From positions 1-64,000 of the forward strand of contig CALDUY010000028.1 in the NCBI GenBank assembly GCA_937923405.1: DNA of 64,000 nucleotides, read 5' to 3'. Under the pieces are notes generated by a model that did not search any database, was not told the DNA's origin, and saw nothing but the letters and a program-made list of their open reading frames with translations. The translations under genes were made by a program, and so were the position numbers. Positions 16,434-25,024 of the stretch are shown here, piece after piece; the stretch's first letter is position 1, and the number at the start of each line of letters is the position of its first letter. The stretch is from an uncultured Gemmataceae bacterium (lineage in GTDB: Bacteria; Planctomycetota; Planctomycetia; Gemmatales; Gemmataceae).

Positions 16434-17222
16434 ATGGCGAGACCTCTCTCCACCTCCGACCCCTATCGGGGCGGGAATGGAAATGGCGCTCATCTGACGC
16501 ACTACCATCAGCATCATCTGGAGGATCTTCCGCCCCTCGATCCCGCGGTGGCCGAGGAGTTGGAAACTTTACGCCTGGAAAACAGCCAGCTGCGGGCTTT
16601 GTGTGCGGAGTTGGAACAAGCTTTACAAGAAGCGTCGACCAACTCGCTGGATCCCGTTGCCGTCGAGGAGCGATTCCGCGAGTACGAACAGGCTTTGGAG
16701 GACAAAACCGAGATCATCCGACAGATGCATCAGGAGTTAGAACAAGCCAAGGCGACTGCGGCGGCGGCCCTCGCCGAAGCCCAGAGCCGAGGCAATGCCA
16801 ATCGCCAGGGGCCGTTGCCTCGTGAAGAGGAACTGTTGCAACTGAGCGAGGAACTGGAACGGGAGCGGCGGCAGCTTCAGGAAGACGAACAAGCCCTGAT
16901 GGAACAGATGCGGCAAATGGAAATGTCGATGGCTCGCGAACGAGCCGAGATGGCCCGCCAACGGAATGATTTGCAGCGGCTCACTGGAGAGATCCGGCAC
17001 GAACTGGAACGCCTCGAACGCAACGGTGCGCTACAGAGCAAAATCGACGATCTAAAGGCCAAACTTCAGGACGCCACCACACGACGAGGAGCCGCTCCCG
17101 CCGTCATTCGCCCTGCTTCGTCAACGGCCTTGCCGCAACCTTCCACTCAACAGCCCCAGCAGTCTTCCCAGCCTCCTGCCACGCACAAACAGAGTTTCAT
17201 GGGCCGACTCTTCGGCAAGTAA
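16434..17222 (+). CDS. Coiled-coil protein under riboswitch control
   Basis: The 262-aa product is not a family I recognise. Residues 1-40 are polar with a His-rich patch (HYHQHH). Residues about 40-215 are a nearly continuous, highly charged coiled coil (e.g. LETLRLENSQLRALCAELEQ). Residues 215-250 are a Gln/Ser/Pro linker, and the end is basic (FMGRLFGK). There is no signal peptide or membrane span, so it is likely cytoplasmic. The ATG at 16434 has GAGGAGAC 6-10 nt upstream. It is the only gene between the riboswitch terminator and a stem-loop at 17242, so it appears to be a one-gene c-di-GMP-controlled unit. Confidence 0.85.
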   Translation: MARPLSTSDPYRGGNGNGAHLTHYHQHHLEDLPPLDPAVAEELETLRLENSQLRALCAELEQALQEASTNSLDPVAVEERFREYEQALEDKTEIIRQMHQELEQAKATAAAALAEAQSRGNANRQGPLPREEELLQLSEELERERRQLQEDEQALMEQMRQMEMSMARERAEMARQRNDLQRLTGEIRHELERLERNGALQSKIDDLKAKLQDATTRRGAAPAVIRPASSTALPQPSTQQPQQSSQPPATHKQSFMGRLFGK

Positions 17223-17241
17223 GCGTTGTCGTCGCAATTCT

Positions 17242-17278
17242 CACGCCTCGGCTTCTCCTGAGGAAAGGCCGAGGCGTG
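17242..17278 (+). terminator. Stem-loop after coiled-coil gene
   Basis: An 11-bp perfect stem (CACGCCTCGGC with GCCGAGGCGTG) starts 20 nt after the stop codon. The following T-rich run is interrupted (TGCTTCTCTC), so termination may be partial. Confidence 0.6.
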
Positions 17279-17383
17279 CTTGCTTCTCTCCCCATCCGTG
17301 ATTTCAGTTCGTAACGTATCTCCACCCAGTTGTCTGGTGCCCTCTACCTTTGTGCCTTATCTACCTTTGGGAGGTTTGTTGCC

Positions 17384-17770
17384 ATGGTTCGTTCCGTTTG
17401 GGCGTTGCTGGCGTGTCTGTTGCTCGTTGCCGCGAGTGCTGCTCAAGAAAAGGACAAGTCGGCCAGGAAGCTCTCCGGTACCTTCGTCCGTGACCACAAT
17501 GGCCGACCTGTTACGATGATTTTCAAAGACAACCAACTGACGGTTAAAGTCGATGACGTTGTGGTGACCAGTGTCTACGGTCTGGCCGACGATATTCTCT
17601 TCGCCACCATTACCCAGGTGGAAAAGAATAATCGGGGTCCGGACAAACGCGACCTTTTCAGCTTCAAATTCTCGCTGAACAAAGACGAACTCCAAGTTAG
17701 CGATCTACGCGGCACCAGTATCGACGACGAGAGCAAAGAGATCGTCGAGGGAACCTACAAAAAGGAATAA
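17384..17770 (+). CDS. Small exported protein of unknown function
   Basis: The 128-aa product has a signal peptide (VWALLACLLLVAASAAQ, cleavage after ASA likely). The mature domain of about 105 residues is beta-rich (KLSGTFVRDHNG, NQLTVKVDDVVVTSVYG, FSLNKDELQVSDLRG). Its pattern recalls the small lipocalin-like/TIGR03067-type exported proteins common in Gemmataceae, but I cannot assign it firmly. ATG at 17384 is chosen because GGGAGG lies 9 nt upstream; the frame opens earlier at 17330. It probably has its own promoter and ends at the stem-loop at 17798. Confidence 0.75.
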   Translation: MVRSVWALLACLLLVAASAAQEKDKSARKLSGTFVRDHNGRPVTMIFKDNQLTVKVDDVVVTSVYGLADDILFATITQVEKNNRGPDKRDLFSFKFSLNKDELQVSDLRGTSIDDESKEIVEGTYKKE

Positions 17771-17797
17771 ACTCGATCTCTTTACTACATGGAACAT

Positions 17798-17833
17798 GGA
17801 CCTTCGCCTTCCCAACCCTCGAAACGAAGGTCC
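17798..17833. terminator. Stem-loop between convergent genes
   Basis: GGACCTTCG and CGAAGGTCC form a perfect 9-bp stem between the convergent genes ending at 17770 and 17861. No U-tract is clear on either strand. Confidence 0.5.
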
Positions 17834-17860
17834 GCGTTTCACGCCGCTGCGATGGCCTGC

Positions 17861-18217
17861 TCAGCGAACCTGATCCTGCGAAAAGCGAAAGCTGGCCTGC
17901 TCCGCGCGTTTCCATTCTCCTGCTTTGGCTAAATCGAGGATTGCTTGGAAAGCGTCCTGCTCGGCGGACGAGAGCTTCCCCTGACGTTTAGCCTGCTCGA
18001 ATTCCTGCTCAACGCGACTGAGCCGTTTGTTGTCCTGCGTGTTGCAGGCCGTGTAGAGTAGGCGCATCAGCCGCATCGACTCGGGACTGGTGGCTCGAGG
18101 ATACTGGCGACATCCTGGCCACCAAATTCCTAGCACCGCCGCCGCCAGAAGAGCGGCGAGCAGCAGCAGCCAGCGTAAACGGCTACGATCCTCACCAGGT
18201 TCAATATCAGAAGTCAC
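17861..18217 (-). CDS. Single-span membrane protein linked to DUF1559 gene
   Basis: The 118-aa protein starts with a short acidic segment, then one transmembrane helix (WLLLLAALLAAAVLGIWW) and a charged alpha-helical domain of about 75 residues (LSRVEQEFEQAKRQGKLSS). The family is not recognised. The frame opens to 18718, but that is a shadow of the DUF1559 gene. The GTG at 18217 overlaps that gene's stop by 11 bp and has GGAGA upstream at good spacing. The overlap implies translational coupling, so a role with the pseudopilin-like neighbour is likely. Confidence 0.7.
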   Translation of the reverse strand: MTSDIEPGEDRSRLRWLLLLAALLAAAVLGIWWPGCRQYPRATSPESMRLMRLLYTACNTQDNKRLSRVEQEFEQAKRQGKLSSAEQDAFQAILDLAKAGEWKRAEQASFRFSQDQVR

Positions 18218-19169
18218 CGGGGAAGTCTCCGCGATTGATGCTGCACAGGGCAGCCCAGGTGTCCAGTTGAATCGAGGTAGGGATGAATTGCACATGGCCA
18301 TCGCCAAAGAGTACCAACCCCCCGCCGCTCCACGGAGCGTACATTTGGCAGACGTGGCAAGTGGGAAAGCTCGGAGGGTGAATGACGCCTGGCTCACTGG
18401 CCGCTGGGCCGCTATGACACAGCACAAGTGTGGCGGCGGCATCGCACTCCGTAAACGGAAAGCGGTTGGGATCGCTCGGACAGGACACCGCCAAGGGATG
18501 CACGCCGACCCAGGTTTTGTCGCTGATCGTAGTGTGTTCTCCGAGGAATACCGTACTCGACAGGCCATCGGTGACGTCGGACATGCGTACTCGCGAGTTG
18601 CGATAGAACGGTCCTTTTCCAGGTATTCCGGATAGATCATGTCGCAGATAGCTCCACGACTCATCCTGGCCGTTGTTAGCGACATAGTGTGAGCGTGCCC
18701 ATTCGGCCAGAACAGCACCTGACTCCGAGCGAACTAGCATGGTCGGGTTGCCGTTGGGTGCGCCGGGATTGAGGAACGTCTTCACGCTGGTTCGTACCAG
18801 CGGGGCGTTGAGTGGATCCCAGGCCGGCAGGTCGAGCCGCAGTTGCTTGTAGAGATTGTCCTGTTCGAGGTACGGCAATAGCTGCGTTGCCCAGCCCCAA
18901 CCGGGAGGCCCGTCCAGCGTCGCAGGATTGACTCCGGCTCCAGTGGTGTTGGCCAGATAGCCTGCGGGAAAGCGCTGCAAGGTGTCGTGATGATTATGCA
19001 GGGCCAACCCCATCTGCTTGAGATTATTGGAGGACTGCAAGCGTGCCGCTGCCTCGCGGACTTTCTGCACCGCTGGAAGCAGCAAACCGATGAGCATGGC
19101 AATAATGGCGATGACCACAAGCAGTTCAATGAGGGTAAAGCCAGGCCGTCGCCGATCGTAGCGGTACAT
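18207..19169 (-). CDS. DUF1559 domain protein (prepilin-type N-terminus)
   Basis: The 320-aa protein carries a type IV prepilin/pseudopilin methylation motif (GFTLIELLVVIAIIAMLIGL, residues about 10-29), then the DUF1559 body with VREAAARLQSSNNLKQMGLALHNHHD and a C-terminal H-x9-DG element (LVLFGDGHVQFIP). Prepilin peptidases cleave before FTLIE; DUF1559 proteins are massively expanded in planctomycetes and their function is unproven. This copy has 'LQSSNNLKQ' where the other three read 'MQCQNNLKQ'. ATG at 19169 has GGAG 7 nt upstream. It is coupled to the small membrane-protein gene downstream. Confidence 0.92.
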   Translation of the reverse strand: MYRYDRRRPGFTLIELLVVIAIIAMLIGLLLPAVQKVREAAARLQSSNNLKQMGLALHNHHDTLQRFPAGYLANTTGAGVNPATLDGPPGWGWATQLLPYLEQDNLYKQLRLDLPAWDPLNAPLVRTSVKTFLNPGAPNGNPTMLVRSESGAVLAEWARSHYVANNGQDESWSYLRHDLSGIPGKGPFYRNSRVRMSDVTDGLSSTVFLGEHTTISDKTWVGVHPLAVSCPSDPNRFPFTECDAAATLVLCHSGPAASEPGVIHPPSFPTCHVCQMYAPWSGGGLVLFGDGHVQFIPTSIQLDTWAALCSINRGDFPGDF

Positions 19170-19211
19170 CGTTCTACTCCTTCGTCGAAGCTAGGCAAAA
19201 GGGAAACTTGC

Positions 19212-19231
19212 GACTAATCAAAAAATTAGTC
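19212..19231. promoter_or_regulatory. GACTAAT inverted repeat upstream of DUF1559 gene
   Basis: GACTAAT (19212-19218) and ATTAGTC (19225-19231) form a perfect 7-bp inverted repeat spaced by 6 A-rich bases; a third GACTAA half-site follows at once. It lies about 45 bp upstream of the DUF1559 start, where an operator or regulator site would be expected. No regulator can be named. Confidence 0.4.
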
Positions 19232-19350
19232 TTGACTAAATGTAGCCGCTGTTTTCAACCAGGTCAAGAGGCGAAGCCTATTGCAGCTGAGAGACTGTAG
19301 GGAGGTTCGCGTCTTCGAGCTTCCGAGCGGAGAACGTCCGTCCTCCGTGG

Positions 19351-19387
19351 GTGCAAAGCACGGAGGGCAACGCCCTCCGCTCAGAGC
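19351..19387. repeat. Dispersed palindromic repeat (CGGAGGGC type)
   Basis: CGGAGGGC-AAC-GCCCTCCG is a perfect 8-bp palindrome flanked by GTGCAAAGCA and CTCAGAGC. Its reverse complement matches a second copy near 40.31-40.34 kb including the flanks (TCTGAGCGGAGGGCGT and CCTCCGTGCTT). The rest of 19232-19517 shows no gene. Confidence 0.65.
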
Positions 19388-19517
19388 TGCAACGGACCAC
19401 TAGTAGTTGTGGCAGGTTTATTGGCCCGCTGCGCGGTTGAAGGAGGCTCCACCTTGCCCATTGGCTTGTTGTCCGGTACGGTGTTGTTGACCGGACTCTC
19501 GCCCAGGGAGGAGCGTT

Positions 19518-21254
19518 GTGCCTCGATTGATCGTCATCAAGGGAACCGATGAGGGCAAACAGTTTCCCCTCACTGGCGAGTTGATCTCCATCGGTCGCGA
19601 CTCTTCCAGTCGAGTGCGTTTGACGGATACCGAATCCTCGCGACGTCACGCCGAACTGATTCGCACCCCGGACGGCTATCGAATTCGCGACGTCGGCAGT
19701 GCCAATGGCACCTACGTCAATAGCCAGTCGATCCGCGATGTGCTGTTGCAGCCGGGCGATCAGGTACAGATCGGCCAGACCATTCTGGTCTACACTTTGG
19801 AGCAAGGCGAATCTCCGCCTAAAAGCGATTTAGCCGATCGAATTAGTCTGATTACACGCCAGGATGTCGAGCTTTCTAGCGCCATCGTCAAGACCATCGG
19901 GGAATTGGAAGGCAGTCGGATCATGGCCCATCCCGACCAGGTCGACGGGCCGTGGCAGCGCAGTGCCCAGGCGCTGGGCGTCCTCTATGAGGCGACGCAG
20001 CTGATCAGTCACACCCTGGATCTGACGCAACTGCTGGATCGCTTGTTAGACCTGGTCTTTCGGACGCTCGACGCCGATCGCGGCTGTGTCCTACTGCGAA
20101 CCAGTGAGGCCCCCCAAGAGGCCCCGGTTTCCTCTAGCGAGTTCGAGCCGCGTGCCGTCCGCTGGCGTGATCCCAGACAGAGTGGCGAGAAACTCTCAGT
20201 GAGTCGAACCCTCATCGATCATGTCCTGCGTGAGCGCAAGGGGATTTTAGTCTCCGACGCCTTACGCGATGAACGGTTCCAGGCGGTACAGAGCATCGTG
20301 CGATCTGGCATTCGCGAGGTGATCTGTGTACCGATGAAAGGTCGGCATCAGACGCTGGGCGTGCTGTACCTGGACACAACCACTCCAGCGAACGAACTGG
20401 TGGCCAGCCGACAGCTGGGGAAGTTCACTGGCGATCATCTTTCGCTGGCCATTGCGATCGCTCATCAGGCCGCGCTGGCCGTGGAAGAGACGCGCTATCA
20501 TCAGGCGATGATGAACGCGGAACGATTGGCGGCGATCGGTCAAACCGTGGCGGCCTTGTCGCATCATATCAAGAACATCCTGCATGGACTCCAATTCGGA
20601 GGCGAAATGGTAGAAAAAGGCCTGCAAGAAAAAGACGAAGGATTGCTCTTGCAGGGTTGGAAACTGGTCAGCCGTAATCAGGGGCGCATTCAGGAACTTG
20701 TCAAGGACATGTTGTCCTATTCCAAAGAGCGCGAACCGAACATCGAACCGACTGATCTGAATGCCCTGGTTCAGGACGTCGTCGAGTTGATGCAATCGCG
20801 TGCCCGAGAAGCGGGGGTAGAACTGTTGACCCACCTCGACGACACTCTACCGATTGTGCCCGTCGATCCTGAGGGCATCCATCGGGCGTTGTTAAACATC
20901 GTTACCAACGCGATCGATGCCGTCGAAGGGAGCGAAGCCGCCAAAGTCGTGGTCAGCACTTCCCAGGAAGCATCGTGGGCCCGGCTGCAGGTAAAAGATA
21001 ACGGGCCGGGCATCCCTGCCGACAAGCTGAACGATCTGTTTCGACCGTTTGTCTCTACCAAAGGCTCGCGCGGCACGGGCCTGGGACTGGCCGTCAGTCG
21101 CAAGATCCTCCGCGAACATGGCGGAGACATCGTCGTTCGCAGCGAACCGGGCGAAGGGAGTCTGTTCACGCTTCGACTTCCTCTACGCAGCCCGTTGGCC
21201 GACCCGCAACGAACGATGTCGGAAATTCCCACGGTGGCTCCTCCGCCGGACTGA
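19518..21254 (+). CDS. FHA-GAF sensor histidine kinase
   Basis: The 578-aa soluble kinase has an FHA domain (residues 1-95; ISIGRDSSS, SSRRHAEL, GSANGTYVN), a GAF domain (about 145-325; FRTLDADRGCVLL, REVICVPMKG), a dimerisation/phosphoacceptor helix with ALSHHIKN (His349 or 350) and an HATPase domain with N box (LLNIVTNAIDAVE), DNGPGIP (494-500) and GTGLGLAVS. FHA modules bind phosphothreonine, so crosstalk with Ser/Thr kinases is plausible. There is no membrane span. No response regulator is adjacent. The GTG start is supported by GGGAGGAG 5 nt upstream. Confidence 0.92.
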   Translation: MPRLIVIKGTDEGKQFPLTGELISIGRDSSSRVRLTDTESSRRHAELIRTPDGYRIRDVGSANGTYVNSQSIRDVLLQPGDQVQIGQTILVYTLEQGESPPKSDLADRISLITRQDVELSSAIVKTIGELEGSRIMAHPDQVDGPWQRSAQALGVLYEATQLISHTLDLTQLLDRLLDLVFRTLDADRGCVLLRTSEAPQEAPVSSSEFEPRAVRWRDPRQSGEKLSVSRTLIDHVLRERKGILVSDALRDERFQAVQSIVRSGIREVICVPMKGRHQTLGVLYLDTTTPANELVASRQLGKFTGDHLSLAIAIAHQAALAVEETRYHQAMMNAERLAAIGQTVAALSHHIKNILHGLQFGGEMVEKGLQEKDEGLLLQGWKLVSRNQGRIQELVKDMLSYSKEREPNIEPTDLNALVQDVVELMQSRAREAGVELLTHLDDTLPIVPVDPEGIHRALLNIVTNAIDAVEGSEAAKVVVSTSQEASWARLQVKDNGPGIPADKLNDLFRPFVSTKGSRGTGLGLAVSRKILREHGGDIVVRSEPGEGSLFTLRLPLRSPLADPQRTMSEIPTVAPPPD

Positions 21255-21491
21255 CTCTGCCAGACGGGGAACTCCGAAGGAAAGAATTGCGTCGATAATA
21301 AGGGACAGCGTTTCGCACGGACTGGCGCGAACAGTCCAGCCGAGACGCCTGCTGAAACGGAAACTCTGATGCCGCTTTCGTCCCATGCTTCAGCGGACGC
21401 GGCAAAATCCCGATGCACAGATAGGCAACCTGATACCTTCGCATCACTAAAGGCGTAGGCAACTTTGGAAGAGAGTAGGGGCCACCCAACC
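21255..21491 (+). other. Leader region before the surface cyclophilin gene
   Basis: A 237-bp stretch without a gene. It holds a 6-bp stem-loop (GGACTG/CAGTCC, 21319-21337) and a region rich in short GGC/GCC words before the ATG at 21492. I tested it by eye for a second GEMM aptamer; the GACGCAAAGC element is absent. Promoter and untranslated leader of the next gene are expected here. Confidence 0.4.
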
Positions 21492-23585
21492 ATGTCCTTC
21501 GAGCGTATGACCGATTCCCTTCGACGTTTTCTCTCGCGCGTCCGGCAACGCCGCCAAAACCAAGCCAAACGACGAACTAGCACTCGACTCGAACTGCTGA
21601 CTTTGGAATCCCGAGTGACCCCGACTGCCAACGCTTCTGGCACCATCTCTGGGATTGCCTTCATCGATCCGAACAACAACGGCCTTCGAGATCCGGGCGA
21701 AAATACCATGCCCGGCGTCACCTTTGTTCTGCGTGGCCAAACCACCACAGGTGTGAACGTCGTCAAGACTGTCCAGACCGGAGCGGGCGGCGGATTCCGC
21801 TTTCAGAACGTGCTGCCTGGCACTTATCAGGTGTTTGCTCGCCCCGTGGCCGGCTTTGTTCCCTTTAGTGCCAACGGGTCACTACTGGCCGGTCCGATTG
21901 GAGGAACGAAGCTCGTGCTGTCTCGTTCGTTGGACGGCGGCCAGACCCTCGGCGTGCAGGCCGGCTTCCGCATGCTCACTCCGACCTCGGTCTCTCTGAA
22001 CCTACTGCTCAACTCGACTCCCCCCAGCAGTGTTCCCGCAACACTTAAGCCAGGCGAGGGCACCAGCAACGTCAACTTCCGCCCCAACAATCGACCGATT
22101 CTCAAAACCGCCTTGCCCAATCTGACTGTCTCGAAGAACGCTCCGACGCGATCGATCGACCTCACAGGCCACTTTAGCGATCCGGATATTCGTAATAGCC
22201 GTGTTCGCATCGAGACGACACACGGCAACATCAACATCGTTCTGTTTGAGAAAGCCACCCCTCAGACCGTACAGAACTTCATCAACTACATCGTCACCAA
22301 TCGTTATGACAACACTGTCTTCCATCGATTGGCCACGAAGAACGCCTCGGCGACGTCACAAACGCAGGTGCCCTTCGTGCTGCAAGGGGGCGGCTTTAAG
22401 TTCAACACCAATCCTTCGCGACTCGATGCCGTTCTCACGGATCCGGCGGTCAAGAACGAGCCAGGCGTGTCCAACACACGCGGCACTCTCGCCATGGCCA
22501 AGCTCGGCAACGATCCTAATAGCGCCACCAGCCAGTTCTTCTTCAATCTCAGCGACAATGGCCTGGACGGCGTGACCAATCTGGACACGCAGAACGGTGG
22601 CTTCACGGTCTTTGGCCGCGTCGCCTCCGATGCCGATCTCGCCGTCCTCGATCGCCTCGCCGCCGGACCGACTCGCCCAGATCTGTCCCTGCCCGCACCG
22701 TTCGAGCAAATTCCGCTTCGCGGCTACACCGGCAACAACACGACCTTCCCCGGCGATACCAACGCCTCCAACTACTTCATGATCAAGGATGTCAAGATCC
22801 TCCAGCGGAACGAGACGTTGACCTATGCGGTGGTCGACAACACTAATCCGGGTCTGGTCACGGCGACGATCAAGCAGAACCGTCTATTCCTCGATTTCGT
22901 CGACAACGCGACGGGTACAGCACGCATCACCATTCGCGCTCGCGATCGTTTCGGGGCCACCGTGACCAGCTCGTTCAACATCACGGTCAACAACGACGCA
23001 CCGACGGCGGTCGTGTCGCTCAACCCAGCTTCGCCGAACACCAACAGCACACTCACCGCGACGGTCACGCCCAATGACAACAACAACGATCCTGTCACGC
23101 TGACGTATGTCTGGAAGAAGAACGGCACGATCATCAAGACGACGGCCAACACTAGCGCGACAACCGACACACTCGATCTGAGCATCCCTGGCAACGGCGA
23201 TCGGGGCGATCAGATTACCGTGGAAGTGACTCCGAATGACGGCACGGTCGATGGCGCGATGGTCAGTGCGTCGCGCACCATCGTGGATAGCCCGCCGACG
23301 ATCAGCAACCTGGAGTTCACCCCAGCGGCCCCAGGGACGAACGACCTGTTGACCGTGACCACGACCGCCGAGGACATCGACGGCGATCTAATTACCTTCA
23401 CCTACGTCTGGCGGGTGAACAACATCGTCGTCAAGACGACCAGCAACACGACCAGTATCACGGATTCGCTCGACCTGAGTATTGTCGGCAACGGCGACCT
23501 GGGTGACACTATCAAGGTCGACGTGACGCCGGTGGCCAACGGCCTGACAGGAACGATGGTCTCAAAGAGCGTCGTGATCACGTAA
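21492..23585 (+). CDS. Surface protein with SdrD_B-like, cyclophilin and Ig-like domains
   Basis: The 697-aa protein begins with a basic Arg-rich stretch and LELLTLESRVTP, the N-terminal motif of many planctomycete exported surface proteins. An SdrD_B/Cna-B-type module follows (about 45-150; GTISGIAFIDPNNNGLRDPGE). A cyclophilin-type peptidyl-prolyl isomerase domain spans about 235-435 (RIETTHGNINIVLFE, NTVFHRLA, FVLQGGGFKFN, SQFFFNLSDN). Two similar Ig/PKD-like repeats of about 100 residues close it (TLTYVWKKNGTIIKTT, ITFTYVWRVNNIVVKTT). ATG at 21492 is preferred over the upstream TTG. It suggests an extracellular prolyl isomerase carried on an adhesin-like scaffold. Confidence 0.85.
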   Translation: MSFERMTDSLRRFLSRVRQRRQNQAKRRTSTRLELLTLESRVTPTANASGTISGIAFIDPNNNGLRDPGENTMPGVTFVLRGQTTTGVNVVKTVQTGAGGGFRFQNVLPGTYQVFARPVAGFVPFSANGSLLAGPIGGTKLVLSRSLDGGQTLGVQAGFRMLTPTSVSLNLLLNSTPPSSVPATLKPGEGTSNVNFRPNNRPILKTALPNLTVSKNAPTRSIDLTGHFSDPDIRNSRVRIETTHGNINIVLFEKATPQTVQNFINYIVTNRYDNTVFHRLATKNASATSQTQVPFVLQGGGFKFNTNPSRLDAVLTDPAVKNEPGVSNTRGTLAMAKLGNDPNSATSQFFFNLSDNGLDGVTNLDTQNGGFTVFGRVASDADLAVLDRLAAGPTRPDLSLPAPFEQIPLRGYTGNNTTFPGDTNASNYFMIKDVKILQRNETLTYAVVDNTNPGLVTATIKQNRLFLDFVDNATGTARITIRARDRFGATVTSSFNITVNNDAPTAVVSLNPASPNTNSTLTATVTPNDNNNDPVTLTYVWKKNGTIIKTTANTSATTDTLDLSIPGNGDRGDQITVEVTPNDGTVDGAMVSASRTIVDSPPTISNLEFTPAAPGTNDLLTVTTTAEDIDGDLITFTYVWRVNNIVVKTTSNTTSITDSLDLSIVGNGDLGDTIKVDVTPVANGLTGTMVSKSVVIT

Positions 23586-23608
23586 CCGCGCCGCACCAGA
23601 AAACAGGC

Positions 23609-23648
23609 GAAGGCGGCAGGTCAAGTGTTAGTTCAACCTGTCGCCTTC
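23609..23648. terminator. Stem-loop between convergent genes
   Basis: A 13-bp stem (GAAGGCGGCAGGT with ACCTGTCGCCTTC, one mismatch) with a 14-nt loop lies between the surface protein gene and the ECF sigma gene on the other strand. It likely serves both transcripts. Confidence 0.6.
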
Positions 23649-23656
23649 TGTAGGGG

Positions 23657-24208
23657 TTACTTCGTTGTCGCCAGCGTCGCTTCCAGTGCTTCCTTCAGTC
23701 GAGCGCGGGCCACGTGCAGCCGGCGCTTGATCGTGCCGATCGGCGTCTCAAACTCCCGGCTCATCTGCTTAAGCGAACGGCCGCGGATATAGAAGGCGAT
23801 CAGAGTAGCGCGATCCACCGGCTTCAGCTGCTCCAAAGCGGCATATAGTTCGCCCGCCTGCTCAGTGCGAATCAGCCCTTCCAGCGGGTTGGTGTTGGCG
23901 GCTTCGGCCCCTTCGAGCATCTCCGACTCGAGCTTCTGCATCGGCCCCCGCCGCGTCAGGCGGTTGATAGCCATGCGGACGGTGATCTGCCGCAGCCAGC
24001 CGGCAAACGCCTGCGGCTGGCGCAACTGGTCGAGCTTCCGCATGGCGTGCAGGAAGACCTCCTGGGCCAGTTCCTGCGCTTCCGACGGATTTCGCAGTCG
24101 GGTCAGGGCAACGGCGTAAACCGTTGGCTGGAACCGCTCGACCAGCATGCCAAACGCTTCTCGGTCCCCCTGCTGGGCCCGCTGCACCAGAGCCAGTAAC
24201 TCGTTCAT
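23657..24208 (-). CDS. ECF-family RNA polymerase sigma factor
   Basis: The 183-aa product shows sigma region 2 (FGMLVERFQPTVYAVALTRL, AQELAQEVFLHAMRKL, FAGWLRQITVRMAINRL) and region 4 (LIAFYIRGRSLKQMSREF followed by PIGTIKRRLHVARARL). ECF sigma factors direct polymerase to stress or envelope promoters. No anti-sigma gene is adjacent, so it may be regulated by other means. The frame runs to 24325; ATG at 24208 gives the family N-terminus but has no clear Shine-Dalgarno. It converges on the surface protein gene. Confidence 0.9.
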   Translation of the reverse strand: MNELLALVQRAQQGDREAFGMLVERFQPTVYAVALTRLRNPSEAQELAQEVFLHAMRKLDQLRQPQAFAGWLRQITVRMAINRLTRRGPMQKLESEMLEGAEAANTNPLEGLIRTEQAGELYAALEQLKPVDRATLIAFYIRGRSLKQMSREFETPIGTIKRRLHVARARLKEALEATLATTK

Positions 24209-24477
24209 AGAAAGTTCAAGCCTTTTATCGATCCGGATTCTCTTAAAAATTCCACCCTGAATCGGAAGCGCGGTCTCTGCCTCGGGATCAGTAACGAGGA
24301 GGACGCCCCACCTCCGCCGCTCCACGACGAGTAATGGCGGACCACGTCCACACAGTGCGAACGCGGCTACTCGCTCCGCCGAGCAGGAGGGAACAGGTCG
24401 GTTAGCGCGAGCCGTCGCGCGATTGCCTGAGCACGTCGCGTGATCGACTGCCGAAGTCCAGAGCTAGCGGAGAGCGA

Positions 24478-24711
24478 TCAACGCCAGCCCGACCGAGACA
24501 AGGCTCCCAATCGGGCGTAACTGGGTAGCCCGCGTCGTTCGACCTCGGAAGATAGTGGAAGGTTTTGGCCTGACTTGGGGGGGTGCATGAATATGCCATG
24601 CCCCGAGGTCTGAGCCTTGGCCTTCGTGCTGGTGCCGAGGACTGCTACGACGACGTCTCGACGGAACGCGACGTTCGACAGCACCAGGGAATCCAGATTG
24701 AACTTGGCCAT
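24478..24711 (-). CDS. Putative 77-aa small protein
   Basis: This short frame (MAKFNLDSLVLSNVAFRRDV...) is not recognised. Support is its ATG preceded by a perfect GGAGGT at 5-nt spacing, the best Shine-Dalgarno of the region. It has no signal peptide, membrane span or clear domain. It lies in an otherwise gene-poor stretch (24209-25024) between the ECF sigma gene and the TIGR03067-type gene; I see nothing else convincing there. It could be a small regulatory protein or peptide precursor, or a chance frame. Confidence 0.45.
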   Translation of the reverse strand: MAKFNLDSLVLSNVAFRRDVVVAVLGTSTKAKAQTSGHGIFMHPPKSGQNLPLSSEVERRGLPSYARLGALSRSGWR

Positions 24712-25024
24712 GGCGGACCTCCGGCGAATCCGAAGTTGAGAGCGGGAAGGACAGCTCGGAAAGCACTGTCGATCCCTTCAAGGGTCGATCCTACTGCGGG
24801 AGCAACGAGGTTGAGAAGGTTGAACCTCATCCATGCTCAGGAAATGCTCCCGCGTGACTTTTATGTATCTGGCGAACCTTCGATTCGGTTGTTCACTCAC
24901 TCAAATATACGGGCGAATTCGACGAGTGTGACAGCGAACTTTTGGTTCACGAATAAACGACAATAGGTCCCTTCAAGAGAGAAGACGAGTACACTCGTGG
25001 AAAGGTTCGCGTTTTTTTCAATTC

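Noticed and set aside
21255..21491. Possible second GEMM riboswitch before the surface protein gene
   Set aside because: Short GGCAA words occur, but the GACGCAAAGC element and paired P2/P3 stems are missing.
24583..24966. 127-aa plus-strand frame in the gene-poor stretch
   Set aside because: No Shine-Dalgarno, no domain; overlaps the better supported small minus-strand frame.
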